Position numbers and translations under genes: made by a program. The notes below the pieces were generated by a model that saw only the letters and a program-made list of their open reading frames with translations, had not been told where the DNA came from and did not search any database. A stretch of DNA of 64,000 bases from positions 186,001-250,000 of the forward strand of contig BSQZ01000111.1 in assembly GCA_033239005.1 (NCBI GenBank), written 5' to 3'. Position 1 is the stretch's first letter, and the number at the start of each line of letters is the position of its first letter. This document shows positions 1-10,689 of this stretch, piece by piece. This DNA comes from Lamellibrachia satsuma (Eukaryota; Annelida; Polychaeta; Sabellida; Siboglinidae).

Positions 1-1009
1 AAGCAATGTTAAAGTTGTCAACAGATGGATGGATAAGCCAGGGAGCTGGGGGGTAAGCAATGTTAAAGTTGTCAACAGATGGATGGATAGCCAGGGAGCT
101 GGGGGGTAAGCAATGTTAAAGTTGTCAACAGATGGATGGATAGCCAGGGAGCTGGGGGGTAAGCAATGTTAAAGTTGTCAACAGATGGATGGGTAGCCGA
201 GCTGGGGGTAAGCAATGTTAAAGTTGTCAACAGATGGATGGATAGCCAGGGAGCTGGGGGTAAGCAATGTTAAAGTTGTCAACAGATGGATGGATAGCCA
301 GGAGCTGGGGGTAAGCAATGTTAAAGTTGTCAACAGATGGATGGATCGCCAGAGCTGGGGGTAAGCAATGTTAAAATTGTCAACAGATGGATGGGGCCAG
401 GGAGCTGGGGGGGCAATGTTAAAGTTGTCAACAGATGGATGGGTCGCCAGGAGCTGGGGGTAAGCAATGTTAAAGTTGTCAACAGATGGATGGATACGCC
501 GGGATGGCAATGTTAAAGTTGTCAACAGATGGATGGGTACGCCAGGGATCTGGGGGTAAGCAATGTTAAAGTTGTCAACAGATGGATGGGTCGCCAGGAG
601 CTGGGGTAAGATGGATGGGTACGGCAGGGAGCTGGGGGGTAAGCAATGTTAAAGTTGTCAACAGATGGATGGGTAGGGATCTGGGGGGTAAGCAATGTTA
701 AAGTTGTCAACAGATGGATGGATAGCCAGGAGCTGGGGGTAAGCAATGTCAAAGTTGTCAACAGATGGATGGATACGCCAGGGAGCTGGGGGTAAGCAAT
801 GTTAAAGTTGTCAACAGATGGATGGATAAGCCAGGGAGCTGGGGGGTAAGCAATGTTAAAGTTGTCAACAGATGGATGGATACGCCAGGGAGCTGGGGGG
901 GTAAGCAATGTTAAAGTTGTCAACAGATGGATGGATAAGCCAGGGAGCTGGGGGGGTAAGCAATGTTAAAGTTGTCAACAGATGGATGGCTACGCCAGGG
1001 AGCTGGGGC
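1..1009. repeat. Minisatellite, ~53-bp unit, about 19 copies, runs off left edge
   Basis: Each unit contains the core AAGCAATGTTAAAGTTGTCA, an AGATGGATGG block and an AGCCAGGGAGCTGGGGG tail. Spacing between cores is 51-54 bp, mainly from varying G-run length and small indels, with one shortened unit near 605-630. The array is cut by the start of the window, so true length is unknown. Its right end abuts a LINE C-terminal remnant at about 1010. The open frames it creates on the minus strand are repeat artefacts. Confidence 0.95.
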
Positions 1010-1165
1010 GATCACAGATAAAAAAGTGTACAGATGACGGGGAAACTGTATTATGGTTTTTACTGACCTAACACTAACAGGGAATGTATTCCAAAGAGTT
1101 GGTTTGGCTACCGAGAAAGCCAAAGTTCCAATGTTTGTTTCTAGGACTCTAGGAACAAACTGCAC
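1010..1165 (-). mobile_element. Non-LTR retrotransposon (LINE) ORF2 C-terminal remnant
   Basis: Read on the minus strand, this short piece gives LAFSVAKPTLWNTFPVSVRS followed by a region ending in RHLYTFL. This matches the usual end of CR1/L2/Jockey-type LINE polymerase proteins (AFSVAAPxLWNxLP, then a K/R-rich 'LKTFLF' tail). Only the last ~45 residues remain, with no reverse transcriptase core. It lies between the exon at 1170-1302 and the 53-bp array, and the array starts where LINE similarity stops. It is a dead fragment. Confidence 0.65.
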
Positions 1166-1169
1166 TCAC

Positions 1170-1302
1170 TTTCTTCATCTTTGTTCTTGTGTTTGATCTG
1201 TTCCAGTTTCTCTTTCTCCATCCGCTCTTGCTGCAGTCTCTGCTCCTGCAACTTCTGCTGGTGCTCATAGAGCTCTTGCTGCTGCTTCTGCAGCATCAGT
1301 AA
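1170..1302 (-). CDS. Internal exon of unrecognised coiled-coil protein (downstream exon)
   Basis: This 133-nt exon is read on the minus strand. The acceptor is a C-rich tract ending CAG just right of 1302, and the donor is GTGAGT (plus-strand ACTCAC, 1164-1169). It starts in phase 0 and ends one base into a codon. The 44 residues begin LLMLQKQQQELYEHQQKLQE and continue as alternating Q, E, K and R with L/M spacing, which suggests an alpha-helical coiled coil. It joins in frame to the exon at 3406-3608, which ends phase 0. The next exon must lie left of the window. Oddly, its acceptor and first codons are repeated several times in the intron to its right (1303-1510). Protein family not recognised; low-complexity composition limits recognition. 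Confidence 0.8.
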
Positions 1303-1510
1303 CTGGGGGGAAGTGAAAGCGAAAGTTACAACCGGAAGATTCTGCTGGTGCTCATACAGCTCCTGCTGCTGCTGCATCAGTAACTAATGGTAAGTGAAAG
1401 TTAAAACCAGAAGCTTGTGCTGCTACTTGCTTCTGTAGCATCAGTAACTGAGAGAAAGTGAAAGTTATGTCCAGATGCTTGTACAGTAGCATCATCAACT
1501 GATAATCATG
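1303..1510 (-). repeat. Decayed tandem copies of a splice acceptor plus exon start
   Basis: On the minus strand the junction 'AG|TTACTGATG' of the neighbouring exon recurs with exon starts at about 1383, 1447 and (as TTGATGATG) 1498. Each is followed by decaying versions of the exon's Q-rich codons and preceded by a CTTTCACTT-like intron tract. Spacings are 81, 64 and 51 bp. The copy at 1383 keeps an AG acceptor and is open in frame for 27 codons straight into the real exon, so it could serve as an alternative in-frame 3' splice site. The 64-bp copy would shift frame. Confidence 0.7.
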
Positions 1511-2925
1511 TTCTGAAGGTCATTTTGAAGTTTGTATAGCTCCTGATTGTGCCCTCGTAGCACCTACTACAGCTCAAAAACTGCACAAAGAAAAAGTTAT
1601 CATTCAGATGATGAAAATAAAAGTATTTGTTGGTATGAAATCATGAATGTAGTTTATATATAATTATATCTAAAGGTGTGGTTTTGAGTGCATGCGTACT
1701 TGTACAAGTGTCTTGTACATGCAGCTTGTTGTCTCAGTATTCACTAAGTTTAAGTTTCTGACACACATGCCTGCTGGCATACACAACGTATGTCACATTC
1801 ACATACGCGCACACATGTGCATGAGCACATGCATGGATGCACGCACACACGCACGCACGCACGCACGCACGCATGCACATCATGTGTAATAAACACCCAT
1901 TGATAATACATGCCCATATTAATTTTTCTTTCATACTTACTTCATTTATTATGAGAAACATAATTTGATCATGCTAAATACAATGGTTCATTAATACAAA
2001 TGGTTATTTAATTATTGATGGCATAAAGTGAAGGTGCAAATTTCACAGAATGTTCCATTATTGATTCCACACCAGCGGGTGTTTATTTCATAATTTTATT
2101 ATGAAGTATTCACCGTAGAGTGAGGATTTGAAATGGGGTGAACATTTTATGGACCCCATGAAACCATACCCAGGAGTGTTTATATGAAATATTCACCATA
2201 GGGTAAGGATTTGGGGGAATTAAATTTTAATCTCACACCTATGACATTTTTTTCTGACACCAGCCATTCGAAGCCAGTTTGTTTTAGTGTGGCCTGTTAA
2301 CCTCACTGTGAATACTACATAATATATATGTTCCATGTTGGCCAGTTGGCTTGGCGGCTGTACTGAATTAAAACTGCTGAAGCCTTCCATATGGCGAGCT
2401 GCGTTCGCGGACACATAGTGGCTGTCTAAAAAATAGTTGGCCCATAACACCACACGTAAACCCACACACAGTCCAGTCCACTTTCACAGGTGATATTACA
2501 ATTTACACATTTTCCATTTTCTTTGTATGATTGCAATATCTACAAAGGTATGCATTCGTGTCAAATATGAAGTGATGAGTGGTCAGGGAATCACTTAAAC
2601 AGATGGATGAAGAAAAACGATACAAAAATGATACAATGTCTTAACTAGAACAATACCCTTGACATTTTCACAGCTAAATACTTGCATTACAAGGAACAAA
2701 TAAGGTAATACTATGGTAATAACTTGTTGTCAATCTCTCTACATGAAGTAGCATGTGCGTGGGGCTATTTGAGTGCCTAAAGACATGGTTCACTCACAAC
2801 GCGTCCACAAAACGGAACAATTTTAATATGATACTTAAATTTATTGAAACTTCACTGAATTAATGCCAGGCCCATATTTGTGTTTTGCACCAAGTACTCT
2901 GCTAAAACAAAGAATCATGGCATAA
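1511..2925. other. Intron sequence, no supported gene
   Basis: This is the left part of the intron between the exons at 1170-1302 and 3406-3608. It holds a CA/CG-rich simple repeat at about 1800-1880 (tetramer ACGC near the end) and otherwise AT-rich unique-looking DNA. Short open frames here have no recognisable product. Confidence 0.6.
1800..1880. repeat. Microsatellite, (CA)/(CGCA)-type
   Basis: Mixed CACA, CATG and tandem ACGC tetramers, giving a short open frame rich in T-H-A-R that is not a gene. Confidence 0.85.
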
Positions 2926-2929
2926 GTCG

Positions 2930-3060
2930 GCCTACATCAAAACATTGAACATTCTTTTGCCATTTTCAAATGTCAACTGAAAAATCATTTCTTTCATGCC
3001 ATATTCTCTTGCAGATGAACACTGTAGTTGTTCTACTCATTGTAATAAAATTTTAATAAA
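2930..3060 (+). mobile_element. Possible LINE C-terminal / 3' end remnant
   Basis: A plus-strand reading around 2960-3010 resembles the 'F-K-x-x-L-K-x-H-F-F' tail found at the end of many LINE polymerase proteins. It is followed by AT-rich DNA and poly-TTA-like sequence to about 3260. Very short and degenerate, so only suggestive. Confidence 0.3.
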
Positions 3061-3405
3061 GAATATTTTCTGTAATTCACATTTAGTTACAAACATTTTA
3101 ATGGATTTTATAATATATTATTACATAATTTTTTTATTATTATTATCATTTGTGTATATTTATTTTATTATTTATTATTTTAATATTATTACATTGTTAT
3201 ATTGCGCTATAATTATTTTATAATTATTAGTAGTAGTTCAATATATAACATAATATATAATTTAATATATTTATTTGTTTATTTTGCAAGTCTAGAATAG
3301 ACTATTCATTTTTATATGCTGCAAAGTACCACGAACAATCTTCGATCTCGCGCCATATGATAAATATAATTATTATTTTAAAGTTCATCCCAAGGGGGCG
3401 CTTAC

Positions 3406-3608
3406 CTTGATCTGTTCCTGCATCTTCACCTGATGTTCGCTGGCCAACATGCGGCGCTGCGATTCAAACTGTTGTACGAGTGACTCCTCCTGAATACGGT
3501 AGTACTTCTCGATACTCATGAGCTGCGCCTGAAGGTCAGCCTCCGAGATGGTCACGCCAACTGGCATGCTGTGATGGAGATACATGAGCTGCTCTGGTGT
3601 TGGCAGGT
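3406..3608 (-). CDS. Internal exon of unrecognised coiled-coil protein (middle exon)
   Basis: This 203-nt exon on the minus strand has acceptor CTCATTTGTAG right of 3608 and donor GTAAGC left of 3406. It starts two bases into a split codon and ends phase 0. If the exon at 16201-16269 precedes it, the split codon becomes GAC (Asp). The 67 whole codons begin LPTPEQLMYLHHSMPVGVTI and go on through ISEADLQAQLMSIEKYYR to an RMLASEHQ segment and a terminal EQIK. The second half is helical and charged, continuous in character with the next exon (1170-1302). No stop, no frameshift, good codon variety: the best-supported exon here. I cannot name the family. Confidence 0.85.
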
Positions 3609-4465
3609 CTACAAATGAGATAAACACGATTCTGAGACACTTTTTTGTAGATCGACTCAGGCCTGTATCAGGGTTTTCAAAAGGGGGATTTGAGATTACA
3701 CAATCAGCTGGGAATTTGGGGATTTCTGGAAAGTGCTACAGTTAGGCACCGTGATACTTAGTGACATTAATGCTTTGCATTTAGCCATACAGCAAAGGTT
3801 CTGAACACGCGAAACATGTTTTCTTCATTTGATGATTGCAAGTATTTTACTCAAAACTTTTCTAAAAATAAATATTCCCTCAATCTTGGCTATAGGCCCC
3901 GTGCATGCATGCACAGCTCATGCATGCACAGCTGTGGCTAAAAGTGCACCATCAACTAAGTAAATGAAGGTCAATGAACCAAGCTGGTGACATTGAGAAT
4001 GACAATGGCGATAGAGAGTAGAGGATCTAAGTGAACCATTTGTACAACCTGAGTGAGAAGGACCTGTAAACAGCAAACATTACCTAGATCTACAGATATC
4101 TCTAGTTCCTACTAGCAGTCACTATCACCCTGTAGGTGATGATATCAGCTCGGTCACTGGGTCAACATTTGTTCCTGTTCCATCTGCTATGTTTCATTTG
4201 GAACAGACTGAGTAGGTAAACATATTAGTTTCCTCATTTGTTATACATCTCATTGTTTGTTTTAACTTAACAAGTGGTCATGGCTATGGCTTGCTTTGTG
4301 ACGACTTAGTGACGTCTTAGTGACGTCATGGTTCAAGTTCAACAGGATAAACACTAATTAAACAAGCCAAAGTTCCAGTAAACATTAGCATCAATGGTAG
4401 AACTTTTTATGGACTACAGTTTAGAACACAAACTGTTGGTATGGTTTGTCACAGAATTATAAATT
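3609..4465. other. Intron sequence with a small CRE-like repeat
   Basis: No gene is seen. A 14-bp direct repeat at about 4299-4328 contains GTGACGACTTA, GTGACGTCTTA and then a perfect CRE octamer TGACGTCA (4321-4328). A short CATGCATGCACAGCT duplication lies at about 3900-3935. Both may be chance. Confidence 0.5.
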
Positions 4466-4469
4466 ATGA

Positions 4470-4565
4470 TTAAATATATCATACTATGTAAAGCACCTGA
4501 GAGCAATCTCAACTGATCAGATGCTATATAGATACTTTTATTATTAGTATTACTAGTATTGGCCA
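4470..4565 (+). mobile_element. LINE/SINE 3' tail
   Basis: The segment runs TGTAAAGCACCTGAGAGCAA, then GATGCTATATAGATACTTTT and a TTATTAG-type tail. This layout (TAAAGC, GAGAGC, GCTATATA, ATT repeats) is typical of CR1/L2-type LINE and partner SINE 3' ends. No coding part is visible upstream, so this is a 5'-truncated copy. Confidence 0.5.
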
Positions 4566-5214
4566 ATGAATAGTCACATTGGTCAAACCATTATCATAGC
4601 ATAATTGTATTCATTTCATTTCTGTTCTTTTGGCATGAAAGATTAATTTGTTTTGCTACCGTAACAAACTAAGTGTATGATATCATGTAGCAATGTGCAG
4701 TCCTACACGTCCTTGGCAACTGTTTCAGTAAGAATAACTTGAGACACACACAAAGAAAGATGATGTCAGACGAGACAACAGAAGAAAACACCTGTAATAT
4801 ATGTGTGTCATCACAACACAGGTGTTGTATAACAGTCAGGGGCTATCCATAAAGTACGTCACGCTATTTTTTTTTACTTTTTTAGACCTCTCCACTCCAT
4901 TTCACACTGACCTGTATGCCCCCCCAAGACTATGTTCATTTTGAGAAGACCCTCACACTTATTATGCATACATATAATGTTTCACCTAGTTTGCAGACTT
5001 TTTGAGCGCCATTACAGACTTCACTGATGCATGGTAGATTCCGCATTCCTTTTCCGTTCAACTCAGTTGAAATACACCCGAAAACTGTCACAGCATTCAA
5101 CGATATCAGTCTAATATCAACAGCTAATCGACCAAAAAAAAACTTTAAATAACGAACATACCGATCACCAAGAGACCCCCCCACCCCCATCTAATGCTCC
5201 GTAATGCTTACCTG

Positions 5215-5375
5215 GATACCCCTTTATGGATGGCCCCTAACAAGAACAATGATTAAAGCAATGCCTATATGGCCTACAGATCAACAAGAGAAGGATCAAG
5301 TTTGTAAGAATAACTGGGTGAGATGGATTGTGGGAGTGAAAAGAATCGACAAGCGAAGAATGGAGGAGTTGAGGG
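5215..5375 (+). mobile_element. LINE ORF2 C-terminal region, left of internal minisatellite
   Basis: The plus-strand reading gives KDQVCKNNWVRWIVGVKRID then RRMEELREEVGV, matching the region before the 'LVRSRLKWAGHVERM' signature in many invertebrate non-LTR elements. The coding similarity stops where the 27-bp array begins. Together with 6222-6460 it forms one LINE fragment split by tandem expansion. Confidence 0.75.
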
Positions 5376-6222
5376 AGGAAGTTGGTGTGAGAGAGTCTCA
5401 CGAGGAAGCTGGTGGGAGGGAGTCTCACGAGGAAGCTGGTGTGAGAGAGTCTCACGAGGAAGCTGGTGGGAGAGAGTCTCACGAGGAAGCTGGTGGGAGA
5501 GAGTCTCACGAGGAAGCTGGTGGGAGAGAGTCTCACGAGGAAGCTGGTGGGAGAGAGTCTCACGAGGAAGCTGGTGGGAGAGAGTCTCACGAGGAAGCTG
5601 GTGGGAGAGAGTCTCACGAGGAAGCTGGTGGGAGAGAGTCTCACGAGGAAGCTGGTGTGAGAGAGTCTCACGAGGAAGCTGGTGGGAGAGTCTCACGAGG
5701 AAGCTGGTGGGAGAGAGTCTCACGAGGAAGCTGGTGGGAGAGAGTCTCACGAGGAAGCTGGTGGGAGAGAGTCTCATGAGGAAGTTGGTGGGAGGGAGTC
5801 TCATGAGGAAGCTGGTGGGAGAGAGTCTCACGAGGAAGCTGGTGGGAGAGAGTCTCACGAGGAAGCTGGTGGGAGAGAGTCTCACGAGGAAGCTGGTGGG
5901 AGAGAGTCTCACGAGGAAGCTGGTGGGAGAGAGTCTCACGAGGAAGCTGGTGGGAGGGAGTCTCACGAGGAAGCTGGTGGGAGAGAGTCTCACGAGGAAG
6001 CTGGTGGGAGAGAGTCTCACGAGGAAGCTGGTGGGAGAGAGTCTCACGAGGAAGCTGGTGGGAGAGAGTCTCACGAGGAAGCTGGTGGGAGAGAGTCTCA
6101 CGAGGAAGCTGGTGGGAGAGAGTCTCACGAGGAAGCTGGTGGGAGAGAGTCTCACGAGGAAGCTGGTGGGAGAGAGTCTCACGAGGAAGCTGGTGGGAGA
6201 GAGTCTCACGAGGAAGCTGGTG
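5376..6222 (+). repeat. Minisatellite, 27-bp unit, ~31 copies, inside LINE coding sequence
   Basis: The unit core is GAGAGAGTCTCACGAGGAAG, preceded by CTGGTGG or CTGGTGT. Both flanks are LINE ORF2 sequence, and the unit itself reads as the LINE stretch between them, so the array grew by duplication within the element. One unit near 5685 lacks two bases; this shifts the reading so the right flank is in a different frame from the left. Because 27 is divisible by 3, long stop-free frames appear on both strands; these are not separate genes. Confidence 0.95.
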
Positions 6223-6460
6223 AGGAGCCAGCTAAAGTGGGCTGGACATGTGGAAAGAATGGAAGGGGAACGATTGATGAAGAGAGGGGATGCGCTTGGA
6301 GTGGAGGGTAGAAGGAGAACAGGATGAATGAGATGGGAGGACTACATGAAGCGAGATTTGGTGGGAGTGGGAGGGGAATGGACAACGAAAGCGAGGGATG
6401 GGGAGTGGAGTCGGGTGGTGGAGACGGCAGTGAAATGGGATCAGTGATGGAAGCCTCACT
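6222..6460 (+). mobile_element. LINE ORF2 C-terminal end, right of internal minisatellite
   Basis: The reading continues RSQLKWAGHVERMEGERLMK, the well-known LINE C-terminal signature. After a small frameshift near 6315-6330 it resumes MRWEDYMKRDLVGVGGEW and ends in WSRVVETAVKWDQ followed by TGA at about 6448. The frameshift and the array upstream show that the copy is dead. Confidence 0.8.
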
Positions 6461-6625
6461 GGGACTTCTGGGAGAAAGGGTAGGTAGGGTAAGAACAACG
6501 GGTGGGAGCTGGCTGCTTGAAGCAACTGTGACAGGTCGACTCGTTGAAACAAACCATTAATATCATTTTACGTATCACTATTCTTAATTTCACAAAAAAG
6601 GGAATACATTTTAGTTTTAATGATT

Positions 6626-6628
<3 letters not shown>

Positions 6629-6674
<46 letters not shown>
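6629..6674. repeat. (AT)n microsatellite
   Basis: About 23 AT dinucleotides leading directly into the palindrome at 6667-6740. Confidence 0.95.
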
Positions 6675-6677
<3 letters not shown>

Positions 6678-6740
6678 CAAGTTCATATTAATAAAGAAGA
6701 TATATATCTTCTTTATTAATATGAACTTGTGAATATATAT
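6667..6740. repeat. Perfect 74-bp palindrome
   Basis: Both arms are 37 bp and fully complementary, centred between 6703 and 6704 within GAAGATATATATCTTC. The inner arm reads TTCACAAGTTCATATTAATA and its exact complement follows. There is no loop spacer. It could fold as a cruciform or hairpin. Possible sources are a foldback element, a replication slip at the AT run, or an assembly/read artefact. Confidence 0.95.
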
Positions 6741-6744
6741 CACG

Positions 6745-8190
6745 TGAAGGTGAGTGTCTTCAGTGTAACTGTTACACATTGGTCCATGGGTGCACACAAA
6801 TCTAATGGTTGCCACTTTTGATAACTGGGCAGTGATAATGTCTCACATAAAGACAGCCTTTTATTTCTAGATAGAGATTGTTTCCCGCATAACCATAGAT
6901 AGGGATTGTGTCTGTAGTCTTATGGTAGGGATTGTTTCCCATATAACAAGCGGAAGAGATAAGACAAATCAGGGTATGACAGAGAGATACTAGAAATTAC
7001 CTCATAATCTCCACTATACACTGTGCCTCTACACCGTGTTAGTTACTACCAGCAAGATAAATAACATGAACTAGACATGTCATGCTACTTTCTGCATGCT
7101 TCTGTTGGTGCTTACTGCTACACAGTAATCAATGTATTATCTTAGCAGAGCAGTATCAATGTGCAGTATAAAGACAACAAAAACATCTGACAATGTAATT
7201 TTTGAGAGAACTAACAAAGCACTGTTGGCATCAGCAAGGATGTCATGGTTAAACATGCTAACTAAGTAGACCGTTTTTAAAACAGTTTTTAAAACAGTTT
7301 TTGAAACATATCAGGATAAATGTCACATGTACGCAACTGACATTTTTTTAGTTTGATAGGCTACACTGATTGGCTTACACGTCTATTTTTTAAGAATTTT
7401 TTTCAACTGATGAATAACCCATCTTCACACATGACTAAAGCACTGTATGTGGAGCCTTGCTTTAGCAAGAATTTATTTTTTAAGACTTGTTCTTTTAAAA
7501 AATTTCAAACCAAGGCTTTCTGTTTTGCCATTTTTTACAGTAAAATGTATTTATTAACTGCGCTGCTGCATGGCAACTGAAAATGAATACGATTATGGCC
7601 AAATTTATTATCATTACATGTTCAGTTTTTAGCTCATTAATCAGCACTTTTTCCGACAAACTCAACCGTGTTTTTGTCGTTCATTGTATTTGTAACACAA
7701 TGCAATGGACAAAATGTTCAGACAAGGCTGTATGCCATTGGGCTACCGCTGATAAAATCGTGGTCTGTTTGCAGCTTACGCAAAGAACTAGTCAAAAGGG
7801 GGTGAGTATTTGAGGCGTTTATTTGCAAAACGCGTTAAACGCCAAAGTTAAAACAATTGAGTTAAGAGTGGTTTGTGCTGCCATCTAGTTGGTAGTGGTG
7901 GAAGTAAAAGAATTTTGCGGAAAATGCATTATATGCCATGCTACGGACTGATGAAATACCGCTTTGCCTATCCATCGCATATCAACACGCAGCATAAAAC
8001 ACGATTTATCTCGAAACGCACAAAATGGATGTAACACGCTTTGTAAATAAACGCCTCATTTATCTACAGTATTTGCTATCAGAGGAAGTAAACATGTTGT
8101 GCTCTGGGTGATGGGATATTTTGCTGAGGTGAGCTATTGTTGCCTACGTGGCCCTACAATTCTCTAAAGATATTTCTCATCCATGCTTTT
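6745..8190. other. Intron/intergenic DNA, no supported gene
   Basis: It contains a short 12-bp triplication (TTTTTAAAACAG type, about 7273-7305) and otherwise AT-rich sequence. Open frames at 7353-7580 and 7583-7813 have no recognisable features. Confidence 0.55.
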
Positions 8191-8194
8191 CTCC

Positions 8195-8440
8195 AATACC
8201 CCTTTAGCAACGATGTTAGTATTTCTAAGAGTAAATTGAAGACTCACTATTTTAATGTAGCATATAAGTAAGTTATTAATTTTAGTCATTTAAATAGCTT
8301 TACTTTGTATAATCATTTGTATTAAAGCATGTCTTTTTACTGTACTGACATTTTTACTATACCATGTCTTTAACTGTACAGCGTCATAGAATACCACTGT
8401 ATAGATACGGTGCTATAGAAATGAATAAACATTTACATTG
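8195..8440 (+). mobile_element. LINE C-terminal remnant and 3' tail
   Basis: The plus strand reads SKSKLKTHYFNVAYK and a stop at about 8270, matching the closing 'FKSKLKTHLFNxAF' of CR1/L2-like LINEs. A 3' UTR-like tail follows, ending with CACTGTATAGATACGGTGCT and an AATGAATAAA stretch. 5'-truncated, with no reverse transcriptase core. Confidence 0.6.
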
Positions 8441-8444
8441 TTGA

Positions 8445-9835
8445 GAGGCCAGATCCATGCTTCATTGCAGTCACAATTAGTTCAAGGGGTGTTATGTATG
8501 TTCAGGTCAGAACAATTTAAACAAAACAATACGTTTGCAAGCACGTTGGCAAAGCTAATGATGAAATCTGCAACCAACTTTTTTTTTAAATCTACACATC
8601 TCCAGGTGAAACTGTTACCTTAATGTCCATCCAAACAAAATAATAATAATTCATCTATTTATGGATATAAACATCAGTTCTATGCAAGAGGTAGAATCAT
8701 TGCTAATGGTGTAAATCTATTAAGTATTATGTAAATGTCTACTTCTGTAATGGTCCAGTCGTCCAATCGTGACATCCAAGTAATCCATCACATGCCCAGT
8801 CAAGACACCGTCATACATTTCCAGGTGAACCCCCTCTCATTGTCACATACGGCAAGAACTTCTGATTAACATGCCTAAGAAATGACTTCCTGCAAAGTCT
8901 TGCTGACGAGGCAGAAGTTTTCGATCCAGACCACCTCAAAGAATCATCCATCAAAACATCAAAAGCCTGAAAAATGGTTTATTTCACATGAATACGAGCG
9001 TTACTTTTGTCTTCAGCTTCCCGCTTGATCGCAACGAATGAGTGATGTTTGTCTCTAATTGTGTTGGACTGTTCACGACTGGTAAACATATGTAACCGAA
9101 GTAAGTGACCTTGTATTTTGAAGCTTTTTACTTACACGTTTGGCTCTACCAATCTGACAAACAAGTATGTTTGACATGTGGTAGCCTGATGCTTGGCAGT
9201 ATATTGTATGCTTGCGTCACGCTTGTGTTGACAACTTAGGAGGTAGAACCAAGTTCACACACAAACTCATACCAATGACAGAACACGAAAAAGCCAGTCT
9301 CTACCACTAGGGGACAATTCACCACTGTCGACACTTACCTATCCGTACAAATCGTACTCAGGGTCAAGGCCCACGTACTAATTTAAATCAATGTCCGTCG
9401 CATTCAAAATACGACGACAATTGCATCTTGCAGTGTTGTGCGGTGAACAGTTGGGGAACCCTACTAAATTGTTTTAAATTACAGAGCCATTCATCATGCC
9501 ACGTCGTTACAGCAATGTTTTTTCAATCTGGAAAAATATCAATATTTCAAAGTACTAATTCAACGAGGGGGGGTCTGAAAATTAGTATGCTTTGTATGAA
9601 TACGTAAACATCGACAATAGTGAATGGCCCGTAACTAAACTCATATTATAATAAATTTCTTATATTTCCATATATTAAGTGAGTTCCATTTACGCATCAG
9701 TGTTCAATCAATTTCTGTGTGTGCCTATTTTGCCTATATGTATACTTATATGTAAGTTGTAGGTGAGTGCTTATATATAGTGACAAGTGTGTATGTTTGT
9801 ACCATTGGTTTTGGTAATATGTGAAGCTGGATTAG
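8445..9835. other. Intron/intergenic DNA, no supported gene
   Basis: No family member or exon with adequate splice sites was convincing. A GTAAGTG-like donor on the minus strand near 9335-9340 was examined and rejected (see rejected list). Confidence 0.5.
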
Positions 9836-9839
9836 GCAT

Positions 9840-10400
9840 TTATTCTTGACTATGTGTACAAATATAGTAGTTTGTAACAGTGCATACGTATAGATAGCCT
9901 TTTATGATATGATATTGTACGTCATCTATTTTTACAAATTGTTCATGGTTTCTTAAATAACTATGTAATAATTTTAATGCTGAAGATTCCAACCCATAAT
10001 GTTTTAATTTTGTTAATAGGATTGTGTGGTCAAGTGTATCGAATGCTTTCGACAAATCAAGAAATATATTGATGGGTAATTGGTCATTATCCAATTGTGT
10101 AGTGATCCTATCAACTATTTCTAGAGCTGCAAATTCAGTTAAATGGTGGGGTCTGATTTTCTGACAGTAGTTTTGTACTTGTAAAATACATGAGCAGTTG
10201 GTTATTCATAATTCTTTCTAGGACTTGAAATAAATAATTACGGCATGTACAATTAAATAACAGGTCGAATACAGTAGTTTTTTTTGGAAAACATTTGATG
10301 GAGAGCATCTTCCATGTTATTTCTATGGAAAACAAAATTGTAGGATTTAACAAAACTATACAGACAGTCGGTGACAAAACACAATCAAAGTCCACAGTTT
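9840..10400 (-). mobile_element. LINE reverse transcriptase fragment
   Basis: On the minus strand there is an upstream piece (FQVLERIMNNQLLMYF, then KLLSENQ), then TEFAALEIVDRI and INIFLDLSKAFDTLDHTILL followed by LKHYGLES and SYLRNHEQFV. These are reverse transcriptase blocks 1-4 of a CR1/Jockey-type LINE, including motif A with its catalytic Asp in FLDLSKAFD. A small deletion shifts frame at the usual 'YGFRP' block near 10150. The copy stops after block 4, so motif C (xADD) is absent. It cannot be active. Confidence 0.85.
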
Positions 10401-10689
10401 TTATTAAAACAAAATCGCAGTTGGCTGATTCTTAGCATTGGTTTCAATGGGAAAATAAATAGTGGTCTGCACCCTCTCCACATTCTCAACTAACACACAC
10501 AAATATCCGGTGGGACGGGAGATTGAGGTCAGAGCCGGAAGCCAGTGGAGACATTTCAGGTGGAGACATTTCAGGCAGCCACTCATCCAAGGGTTGAATG
10601 GGGGACCACAGACTCCCATTCAGTGATGAATGGTGTAAGTAACAAGTCTTATCACGTATCTACCCCAATATCACCTTCACGCCAGGGTG

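Noticed and set aside
4299..4328. CRE cluster as a cAMP-responsive promoter
   Set aside because: Only one perfect TGACGTCA, the neighbours are imperfect tandem copies, and no exon start is nearby.
5204..6327. Separate repetitive proteins in the 27-bp array
   Set aside because: Frames on both strands are open because of the 27-bp period; the flanks identify the region as a dead LINE.
9340..9385. Short exon reading YVGLDPEYDLYG before a GTAAGTG donor (minus)
   Set aside because: The reading frame has TAG immediately before the donor and the other frames are unconvincing; no flanking exon supports it.
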